DNA of 57,082 bases, from NCBI GenBank assembly GCA_964366055.1, contig CAYISE010000001.1, positions 1 to 57,082 on the forward strand. The letters run 5' to 3'. Positions 34,635 through 41,024 of the stretch are shown one piece after another; the stretch's first letter is position 1, and each line of letters starts with the position of its first letter. Made by a program: the position numbers and the translations under genes. Origin of the DNA: JBBTQX01 sp964366055. GTDB taxonomy: Bacteria; Patescibacteriota; Minisyncoccia; UBA6257; GWB1-50-10. The notes beneath the pieces are model-generated. The model was not told where the DNA came from. It made no database searches and worked only from the letters and a program-made list of their open reading frames with translations.

Positions 34635-35585
34635 TTATGAGTGCGTTTCTTTATACCAGGCCACAAGTTTTCTTACGCCATCAGTGTACTTGGTCTTCGG
34701 CTCCCAACCTAGAATTTTTTTGGCCTTCTCAATATCGGCAAAGGTTTGAAAAACGTCACCGGGCGGCATCGGCATATTGTTTATAATCGCCCTTTTGCCA
34801 GTTGCTTCTTCCAGTGTCGCGATCATCTGGTTCAAGGTAATGGCTTCCGAGCCGCCCAGATTGATTATTTCAAAACCGAAATTCTTGTTCAAACAAGCAA
34901 TGATACCGTCAACAATGTCGTCAACGTAAGTGTAGTCGCGTCTGGAATTGCCGTCGCCATATTTGTTTATCGGCTTGCCGTTCAAAATATCCCTGACCAT
35001 CGTAAAATGAGCCATATCCGGCCGGTTCTTCGGCCCATAAACCGTGAAAAATCTCAAGCAGACGATGTTCATTCCGTAAAGGTGGTGGTAGTTATAGCAG
35101 AAAAGTTCGTTGGCTTTTTTGGTGGCGGCGTAAGGGCTGATCGGATAATCAACGTTGTCTGTTTCCGAGAAGGGAACTTTTTTATTGTTGCCGTAAATGG
35201 ATGAGGATGAACCGAAAATGAAATTATTAACCTTGTAACGTTTGCAGACCTCCAAAAGATGAAAAGTCCCGATTATGTTATTGACGCTAAAACCCTCCGG
35301 GTCGTCCAGAGAAGCGCGGACGCCGGCCTTGGCGGCCAGATGAATCACCGTATCAATGTGATTTTCAATAAAAATCTTCTCCAAAGCGTTGTGATTGGTT
35401 ATGTCTTCAACAATGCAGGTAAAGTTCAAATTCTTTTGAAACGGGGTGATATTCTGCTTTTTTATGTCCGGAGAATAATAACTATTGAAATTATCCAGAC
35501 AAATTACCTGATAATTTTCCTTCAGCAAACGGTCGCAAAGATTGGAACCGATAAATCCCGCGCCACCGGTAACGAGTATCTTCAT
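34635..35585 (-). CDS. UDP-glucuronate 4-epimerase-like SDR
   Basis: 316 residues from ATG 35585 (MKILVTGGAGFIGSNLC). The longer frame to 35822 is rejected because it runs through a palindromic repeat and is preceded by a strong promoter. DNFNSYYSPDIKKQN is typical of UDP-glucuronate 4-epimerases, as are HLAAKAGVRASLDDPEGF, SSSSIYG and the catalytic YAATKKANE. RFFTVYGPKNRPDMAHF also fits. It could convert UDP-GlcA to UDP-GalA in the same island that encodes a UDP-sugar dehydrogenase. It leads the six-gene operon. Confidence 0.87.
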   Translation of the reverse strand: MKILVTGGAGFIGSNLCDRLLKENYQVICLDNFNSYYSPDIKKQNITPFQKNLNFTCIVEDITNHNALEKIFIENHIDTVIHLAAKAGVRASLDDPEGFSVNNIIGTFHLLEVCKRYKVNNFIFGSSSSIYGNNKKVPFSETDNVDYPISPYAATKKANELFCYNYHHLYGMNIVCLRFFTVYGPKNRPDMAHFTMVRDILNGKPINKYGDGNSRRDYTYVDDIVDGIIACLNKNFGFEIINLGGSEAITLNQMIATLEEATGKRAIINNMPMPPGDVFQTFADIEKAKKILGWEPKTKYTDGVRKLVAWYKETHS

Positions 35586-35593
35586 AATGCTAA

Positions 35594-35623
35594 ATTTTAC
35601 GGCTGTCTTGAATACTTTGTCAA
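35594..35623 (-). promoter_or_regulatory. Promoter of the six-gene operon at 35585
   Basis: On the minus strand a perfect TTGACA (35623-35618), an 18-nt spacer and TAAAAT (35599-35594), then 8 nt to ATG. This is the best sigma-70-type promoter in the island and predicts a leaderless mRNA. Confidence 0.65.
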
Positions 35624-35660
35624 ACAATCTACCCGGACGCGCTATATTTTGCGCCCGCTC

Positions 35661-35696
35661 CCCGCCCGACCGAATGGCTTCGGTTATTCGGGCAGG
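35661..35696. repeat. 36-nt imperfect palindrome, family member 1
   Basis: Begins CCCGCC and ends GGGCAGG with a C-A mismatch at the third pair and a variable centre that still folds on itself. The same length, ends and mismatch position are seen at 46613-46648 inside clpB. It lies in the 324-nt gap between 35585 and 35910 together with the larger inverted repeat described next. Confidence 0.6.
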
Positions 35697-35708
35697 TCGG
35701 CCTCGCTC

Positions 35709-35860
35709 GAGAGAGCCGAGCATTCCGTGGGGCAACTCTCGGAATTCCGCTTGGCTTGGTCTCCGAGCGAAGCGAGGAGCAAGCGGAATGAGAGTGTAGG
35801 TCGCCGCTGGCCGCTGGAGCAAGCGGACGACCGGTGCCCTCAGGAATGCTCGGCTCTCTC
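35709..35860. repeat. Nested inverted repeat element in the intergenic gap
   Basis: A perfect 18-bp inverted repeat (GAGAGAGCCGAGCATTCC at 35709-35726 and its complement at 35843-35860) encloses further complementary pairs: ATTCCGCTTG with CAAGCGGAAT, and ACTCTC with GAGAGT. The whole could form a long branched cruciform or RNA hairpin. Inner motifs (TTGGTCTCCGAGCGAAGCGAG; CGCTGGAGC-AGCGRAC) recur in the insert inside the cysteine desulfurase gene. No gene is seen in this gap. Confidence 0.65.
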
Positions 35861-35909
35861 ACCGTGCCCGCTCGGCCTGAAAACGTGTTAATGACATGTC
35901 GACTAAAAT

Positions 35910-36491
35910 TTACTTTAATTTATCCACAATATTTCTTACATTCTGGTCGTTGGGCCAGTATCCCAAAATGATATTCCCTATTTCCTTCTCTTTACCGAAA
36001 TCCCCTTTCGCCTGATATAAATCCAGCAAAGAATAGAGCACCGGCGGGAGCTTGGGGCCGATGGCCAAAGCCGCTCGGTAGGCCTCCTCGGTCTTCGCAA
36101 AATCCTCAATATGGCCGTATTTCTGCCACAAGAGATTATAAAGATTGCCGCGGGTTATGAGATGGCGCACGTCATTTTTGAAAAGATAGGGCTCAATGAA
36201 CGACACGATTTCGCGGGAAACGGCCTCGGGATTGTTCTGCGAAACGATGCCCCTCACGATATCGCTGCTTAAAAACTTAACGACCTCCTCCTGGCCGACC
36301 GGCGAGAAAATGTCCAGCGCTTTTCCGAAAACATTTTCAAACTCCGGCACATCTTTTACCGAGGACAACATATTAATCGCCCGAATGTACGAACGCGCCT
36401 TCACAATCGGAAGGTAGGAACCGGAAAAGACGGAGAGCAACGCCAGAATCAGCCCCGCGGAGATAAGAACGTTTTTAAAAACGTTTTTCAT
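35910..36491 (-). CDS. Membrane-anchored TPR-like protein
   Basis: 193 residues. An N-terminal hydrophobic segment (VLISAGLILALLSVFSG) is followed by helical repeats; YEEAYRAAL-type TPR signatures are visible in FAKTEEAYRAALAIGPKLPP and VLYSLLDLYQAKGDFGKEKE. It overlaps the end of the ligase gene by 4 nt and probably works with it, as TPR segments are commonly attached to O-antigen ligases. Function beyond that is not known. Confidence 0.7.
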   Translation of the reverse strand: MKNVFKNVLISAGLILALLSVFSGSYLPIVKARSYIRAINMLSSVKDVPEFENVFGKALDIFSPVGQEEVVKFLSSDIVRGIVSQNNPEAVSREIVSFIEPYLFKNDVRHLITRGNLYNLLWQKYGHIEDFAKTEEAYRAALAIGPKLPPVLYSLLDLYQAKGDFGKEKEIGNIILGYWPNDQNVRNIVDKLK

Positions 36492-37819
36492 TTGGCGTTT
36501 TTTTCCTGAAAAACGTAGGCGGCGAAAGCAAGTAAAATAAAAACATTGATGTAGATTACGAGCACGTCAAAAAGCGCGAAGCCCTGAACAAGATAAGCCA
36601 GCAAAACGCCGAGGAGAAGCGCGTTCGTAAAAGACGAGTTGCTTCCCGAAACTGAAATTTTCATTGAACGAAGCAATTGCCAGAAAAACGTCGCGAAGAT
36701 GCCGAGGAACGAAATAATACCCAAAAGGCCGGTCTCCACCAGATAGTCAAAGTAAATGCTGTGCGCCCGGTCAAACCACGCGCCGAAACCCTCGCTGGGC
36801 CGGAAATAGGCCGTGTTAAAGTGCCGGTCAAAAACCTGAATGTAATTTTCGGGGCCCCAGCCAAAAATCGGCCGTTCTTTAAACCCATCCCAAGCAATCT
36901 TCCACATTATGGCGCGGTCCTCAAATGTCCGCGCGGTAAAAGAAATGTCAAAGATGCGCGAACCGGGAATGGATTTTACGAAAGACGTGTCCTTAAAATA
37001 AATGAATGAACCGACTCCAATCACAAGAATGGCAACAGCGACCAGGAGCCACTTGCGCAGGGAAGCGTGAGCGTACATGAAATAGAATAAGCCGGCCGCG
37101 ACCGCCGCCATCAAACCGAGAAACGCGCCGCGGGTCGCCGCCGCGAAAAACATGGCCAAGAATCCGATGCCGGCGATGAAAAGCGCGATGGCGCCAGCGG
37201 ACGCCAGCCGCCGCCGATAAGCGGCAGAGAGAAGATACAACACATAGAATAACAAGAAGATGGAATACGCGGCGACATAAGCCGGATTCCCGATAGAACC
37301 GGAAAAACGGAAACCGGCATCGCCGAAGAGGGGGCCTATCGTTTTAGAAACGCCCAAAGCGGCCAGCAAACCGTAGAGACCCGAGAGAACGCCGCCAATA
37401 ATCGCCCAACCGAAAAGGCGCCGCCAATCCCGTTCTTCTTCAAATAGGGTTACGAGAAGAACGAAAAAAAACCAAAGATGGAGTATTTGAAAACCGCCCT
37501 CGCCGCGCTCAAAATTGGACCAAAAAGAATTCGCCGGATTCACCCCGAAAAGACCGGCCAGAAGAAACGCGGCGACAAACGCAGTAACGGCGATGACGAG
37601 CGGCCTCTTCAAAACGGCTAAAAGATTGCGGCCGATTACGCCCGCCTTATCCCGGAATAAAAGTCCGAGCAGAAAAAAGATGAGCGCGATATCCACCGTC
37701 GTCCGGAACCAGACGTACTTCCCGACAATGAATGGAAAAAGAGTGGAAATTGTCACGAGCACCACCGCGAGCGGCGCGATAAAAAGGAAGAATTTGGAAA
37801 TTTTAAAATAATCGAACAT
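36488..37819 (-). CDS. O-antigen ligase/polymerase-like membrane protein (Wzy/WaaL family)
   Basis: 443 residues from ATG 37819 (MFDYFKISKFFLFI), chosen over 37861 because of the promoter placement. About 12 membrane helices. The Wzy_C-type periplasmic loop contains RAIMWKIAWDGFKERPIFGWGPENY and RAHSIYFDYLVETGLLG, the conserved GxGPENY and H(S/N)xYLxxxxETG motifs. It would polymerise the glycan or transfer it to a final acceptor outside the membrane. A weak AGGA sits 5 nt upstream. Confidence 0.87.
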   Translation of the reverse strand: MFDYFKISKFFLFIAPLAVVLVTISTLFPFIVGKYVWFRTTVDIALIFFLLGLLFRDKAGVIGRNLLAVLKRPLVIAVTAFVAAFLLAGLFGVNPANSFWSNFERGEGGFQILHLWFFFVLLVTLFEEERDWRRLFGWAIIGGVLSGLYGLLAALGVSKTIGPLFGDAGFRFSGSIGNPAYVAAYSIFLLFYVLYLLSAAYRRRLASAGAIALFIAGIGFLAMFFAAATRGAFLGLMAAVAAGLFYFMYAHASLRKWLLVAVAILVIGVGSFIYFKDTSFVKSIPGSRIFDISFTARTFEDRAIMWKIAWDGFKERPIFGWGPENYIQVFDRHFNTAYFRPSEGFGAWFDRAHSIYFDYLVETGLLGIISFLGIFATFFWQLLRSMKISVSGSNSSFTNALLLGVLLAYLVQGFALFDVLVIYINVFILLAFAAYVFQEKNAK

Positions 37820-37827
37820 GTTCCTAA

Positions 37828-37856
37828 AGTATAGCAATAAAATAAAACCTCGCCAA
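37828..37856 (-). promoter_or_regulatory. Promoter of the O-antigen ligase gene
   Basis: TTGGCG (37856-37851), 17-nt spacer, TATACT (37833-37828), then 8 nt to ATG 37819. A 28-nt hairpin with an 8-bp stem (CCAAAAGC with GCTTTTGG) overlaps and follows upstream at 37858-37885 and may end transcription coming from the right. Confidence 0.45.
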
Positions 37857-37945
37857 ACCAAAAGCTTTTTCCCGGGGGCTTTTGGACCGATTATACGCTA
37901 TCGGGAAACTTCATACAATCTTTACGATGCCGGGAATCGTAAGAT

Positions 37946-38638
37946 TTATTCTAATGTCGCGTCGCTGATATAATCCAAATCAAAATCTTTTAACCAATCA
38001 ATCAATGATTTTTTATATTCTAACGGCTCGCCTATTAATTCTGTAAGAAAATTCTTATTAATAATCGATGGAAAATTTTTAATACCTAAATAATCCGGCA
38101 AACTTGACCAATGATAAGTTTCTAAAAATTTCATTACCTTTTTATAATCTTTAATTTCTCTTTCTCGCCATTTTGGCTCATATAAATCTAACGGATTAAG
38201 GTGGATATAATAAGGAAGGTGGAGTAAATGCTGGTCAGATTTAATCGGAACAGCTTTGAATCTCCCTTGAAAAAGTACTCCGGCTCGTTCATTTTTATTA
38301 TTAAAATAATTGGCATATCCTGTCCCTAATTTTTTCATAAAATTTTGTACGCCATTATCTTGTTTTTGTCTAATTAAAAGATGAAAATGGTTGGGAATTA
38401 AAGAAAAGGATAAAATATCAACAATACATTTTCTATTGGGCCGATCTTTACGATTCCCGGCATCGTAAGATTGAAATTGGCGATAATAAATATTAGAAGC
38501 AGGGGCTTCGTCATTAAATTCGTATAAATCATGAATAAACCTGAAATAATCTTCGTCATCCAAAAAAATATCACGCCGGTCTACTCCCCTATTTAAAATA
38601 TGATAAATCCCTCCGTTAATAAATTTTTCTTTTCTCAT
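37946..38638 (-). CDS. REP-associated tyrosine transposase (Y1/IS200-like, RAYT)
   Basis: 230 residues. HUH motif in IPNHFHLLIRQKQ, then the catalytic Tyr in GTGYANYFNNKNERAG, and LFQGRFKAVPIKSDQHLL followed by YIHLNPL, all typical of RAYT proteins. N-terminal YHILNRGVDRRDIF is also diagnostic. It nicks single-stranded DNA at REP-like hairpins. Residues SYDAGNRKDR around 57-66 are encoded by an inserted copy of the element's own palindrome and keep the frame open. Confidence 0.87.
   Translation of the reverse strand: MRKEKFINGGIYHILNRGVDRRDIFLDDEDYFRFIHDLYEFNDEAPASNIYYRQFQSYDAGNRKDRPNRKCIVDILSFSLIPNHFHLLIRQKQDNGVQNFMKKLGTGYANYFNNKNERAGVLFQGRFKAVPIKSDQHLLHLPYYIHLNPLDLYEPKWREREIKDYKKVMKFLETYHWSSLPDYLGIKNFPSIINKNFLTELIGEPLEYKKSLIDWLKDFDLDYISDATLE
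38448..38468. repeat. Inverted copy of the RAYT palindrome within the transposase gene
   Basis: TTACGAT-N7-ATCGTAA in the opposite orientation to the two flanking copies; arms identical. With flanking ATC/AAGATT bases it matches the left copy over about 28 nt. It contributes 7 codons in frame. Confidence 0.75.
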
Positions 38639-38697
38639 AATTGAAGTATATCACAACTTTACGATGCCGGGAATCGTAAAATCAAACTAACGGCGTA

Positions 38698-38738
38698 GTG
38701 AAACACAAAAACCGCCAACGGCGGTTTTTGTGTTTCAC
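38698..38738. terminator. Bidirectional intrinsic terminator
   Basis: A perfect 19-bp stem with a 3-nt AAC loop; the stem contains an A5 run on one side and a T5 run on the other around CCGCC/GGCGG. It is 14 nt downstream of the surface-protein stop at 38753 and just beyond the transposase start, so it ends the 39689 transcript and insulates the mobile element. Confidence 0.8.
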
Positions 38739-38752
38739 TCATTATTTAAGAA

Positions 38753-39689
38753 TCAGCGGCCGAGGAGTGAATTAATCTTTGCTCGCGTCTTGGGGCCAAG
38801 AGTGCCATAACCGACAACGCCGGGAGAGGCTATCCCATATTTCTCCTGGAATTTGCCCAGCGCTTTTTTGGTTAAGCCGCCAAAGTAGCCGGTGACCAAT
38901 CCTTCCGGATAAACCCCTTCGTTCTTCAACAGATTTTGAAGAGCCGTCACATCGCCTCCCTTTGACCCGAGAGAAAGGGGCTTGGTATAGGAGCCCGAAG
39001 ATGGAACAGCGGCGGATGGCGCGACCGAAGGGGTCGCAACTTTCTTGGACACTTGGAGAACAGCCAGATTTTCCATCAAAACCTTCAGATTGGCCTGAAT
39101 TTCAGCAACGGTTTTAGGTTGAGCGTAAGGCAGGGCCTTTGAGACGGCTGATGTAGCCGGGACGGCTGGCGTAGCCGGAACCGCCGGAGTTACAGTCGGA
39201 ACGGCTGGCGTAGCTGGCACAGCGGGAGTAACAACTGACACCCCACCCCCCCCACACCCGCCCCGAAACACCACCACCGCCGCCTCCTCCTCCTCCACCA
39301 CCACCACCCGAAACCGGATTAGTACAGGTATCGCTCGTAGGAGTGAGCGTAAGCGTCTCGGTTCCGGTTGAAGTCAGAGTTACTTCCGAATTTCCGCTAG
39401 AGCACGTAAACGTGCCCAAATTGTTGCCCAACATTTTCCTGTCCAGAGACCTGACCGTTATTGCGGACCCGCTCAACATATTAAAGCTCACCGAATCGCT
39501 CGCTACGGAAAAACTTGAAACACTCCCGCCCACCACGGTCAAATTAATGTTCAGTGAATCAATATGAATAAGAGCGTTCTCCGAAAAAACTATATCGTTG
39601 AATGCTGCCAAGGCCGAAAGAGGAGCGCTAAAAACCAGCGCCAAAGCAAGAAGGAAAACCGCCAATGGATAAATTATTTTGTTTTGCAT
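38753..39689 (-). pseudogene. Secreted peptidoglycan-binding protein, frameshifted in a G/C homopolymer
   Basis: Two overlapping frames give one sensible protein. The first frame (39689 to about 39250) starts MQNKIIYPLAVFLLALALVF, a signal peptide ending near LSALAA, then a beta-rich domain and a run of 13 glycines. The second frame (from about 39250 to 38753) supplies TPAVPATPAVP repeats, a short coiled coil (TVAEIQANLKVLMENLAVLQ) and a peptidoglycan-binding domain (SLGSKGGDVTALQNLLKNEG, then GYFGGLTKKALGKFQ). The switch falls at an 8-base C run at 39246-39253. It may be a sequencing error, slippage-based phase variation or a true mutation. Confidence 0.75.
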
Positions 39690-39783
39690 TATCTTGATTG
39701 AATTAACCCCAAAGACAGCGGAGCGGCCGACCTTTCCAAATAAACTCACGCAGTGCTCGCTGTTTTTAAGGCATTCCTTCTTA

Positions 39784-40803
39784 CTACTCGTTCTTGATGC
39801 AGAAATAATTCCACGTCAGCGTGAGAGTCGTTGTGCCGTGAATTACTCCGAAGTTCGTCGCGGTTGAAGTGGTATAAGTGCTCGTTGCCATCAATCCGGA
39901 ATTGGCGTCAGCGGCGGAAACGAGACAGACCGGCGCGGCGGTATATGTCGCGGCAAACGCTACGGTGGACGAGGAATGTCCGCTACTCACAGTCGTGAAA
40001 GAACCGACGGTATCCGTAGAAGCCGCGCTAACCGATGCTGTTCCATCGCCCGCTGTCGGAACGGTACTGCTGGAAACAAGCTGGCCGGCAAAATAGATTC
40101 TTCCGGTTCCTCCCTGAAGGACGAGCGTTGATGTTCCATTCGTGGAACCAACCATCACATAGTTAGGAGTCGCGTTGTTTGCAATACTCACTACTTTCCC
40201 GTTCGTCGCGCCCGTCGCGATGTTCACGGTCGTCTGGCCGGTGCCCGTACCGATACTCACGGTATTTACGCCGGAACTCTGACCCACTTTCAGCAATCCT
40301 GTCTGAACCGTACCGCCAATCGTAATCGTGCCGCTTGTGGTGGAGGTGCCAAAATTATACGTCGTGGCTCCAGCGCCATCCATCACGAAATTTCCCGTGC
40401 CGACATAAAAATTCAAAGACGACGTGCCATTCGTCGTCCCGATTGTCGTGAGATTAGGAACCGCGCCGGTGGCGATATTGACTAACTTCCCGTTTGTCGC
40501 GCCCGTCGCGATATTCACGGTCGTCTGGCCGGTGCCCGTGCCGATACCCACCGTGTTCACGCCGGTGCTCTGACCTACCGTGAGCAGGCCCGTCTGGGCC
40601 GCGCCGCCGATCAAGATGACTCCGCTCGTAGTGGAGGTGCCGATGGAAAACGTTGAGGTGGCCACCCCGTCTATGGAAATATCACCGCCCGTTGTGAACA
40701 CTCCTAAACCTAATGTTAAAGCGGCTTGCACGGAAATGATTCCCAAGAGCAATCCGCCCAGAACAACGCCGCTCAAAATTGAATATTTTTTGATTGTTTT
40801 CAT
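39784..40803 (-). CDS. Secreted repeat protein with tail-fibre-like C-terminus
   Basis: 339 residues. Signal peptide in the first 28 residues (GVVLGGLLLGIISVQAA). Two copies of a roughly 80-residue unit at about 51-130 and 148-227, each with TSTTSG, QTGLL.VGQS, GTGTGQTTVNIATGATNGK and TNGTS motifs, suggest a beta-helix or trimeric fibre. The C-terminal 80 residues (FAATYTAAPVCLVSAADANS; LTLTWNYFCI) resemble knob domains of phage tail fibres. It lies between two peptidoglycan-binding surface proteins and is probably an extracellular appendage or adhesin. Confidence 0.7.
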   Translation of the reverse strand: MKTIKKYSILSGVVLGGLLLGIISVQAALTLGLGVFTTGGDISIDGVATSTFSIGTSTTSGVILIGGAAQTGLLTVGQSTGVNTVGIGTGTGQTTVNIATGATNGKLVNIATGAVPNLTTIGTTNGTSSLNFYVGTGNFVMDGAGATTYNFGTSTTSGTITIGGTVQTGLLKVGQSSGVNTVSIGTGTGQTTVNIATGATNGKVVSIANNATPNYVMVGSTNGTSTLVLQGGTGRIYFAGQLVSSSTVPTAGDGTASVSAASTDTVGSFTTVSSGHSSSTVAFAATYTAAPVCLVSAADANSGLMATSTYTTSTATNFGVIHGTTTLTLTWNYFCIKNE

Positions 40804-40963
40804 TGTTTTTTGTACTTTATCCTGTTTTAACTTACGACCTTTATTTTTTTATTATTTTTATTATTTTTTACACAAATCCCACCCGACCTTTTAAGCTCGC
40901 ATCTTTATTAAATATAGCAGATTACCAATCTTCTTGTTTGTGGATAACATCAGTAACACCAAA

Positions 40964-40991
40964 CCCCGCCAGTCCATATGGACTGGCGGGG
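40964..40991. terminator. Perfect 28-nt palindrome, probable terminator of the S-layer-like gene
   Basis: The arms CCCCGCCAGTCCAT are fully complementary, centred on CATATG. It lies 34 nt after the stop at 41025 on the minus strand, where a terminator is expected, but is followed only by TTTGG, not a long T-run. A palindromic repeat or operator for the gene at 40803 is an alternative. Confidence 0.5.
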
Positions 40992-41024
40992 TGGTCTGAT
41001 TATTCGCTATCAGAAAACCGGATG

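Larger units (their letters stand above)
37922..38679. mobile_element. RAYT/REP-type element: transposase gene bracketed by identical 21-nt palindromes
   Basis: Two identical copies of TTACGAT-N7-ATCGTAA flank the transposase gene in the same orientation, at 37922-37942 and 38659-38679. A third, inverted copy lies inside the gene at 38448-38468. The left copy continues into an imperfect longer stem (AATCTT on one side, AAGATT on the other). The whole block is visibly more AT-rich than the neighbouring sugar genes, a sign of recent arrival. Confidence 0.75.

Noticed and set aside
35586..35822. N-terminal extension of the UDP-glucuronate-epimerase-like gene (79 extra residues)
   Set aside because: The extension runs through the palindromic repeat and the TTGACA/TAAAAT promoter, is unlike any SDR N-terminus, and the Rossmann fold starts exactly at ATG 35585.
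38698..38738. The perfect 41-nt hairpin as a transposon end
   Set aside because: It is outside the flanking palindromes, has no copy at the other side of the transposase, and the A5/T5 stem with GC core fits an intrinsic bidirectional terminator better.
39784..40803. CRISPR-like array suggested by the repeated DNA in the fibre-like gene
   Set aside because: Repeats are long, in frame, and diverge as coding repeats; there are no spacers of uniform length. No CRISPR array was found in the window.
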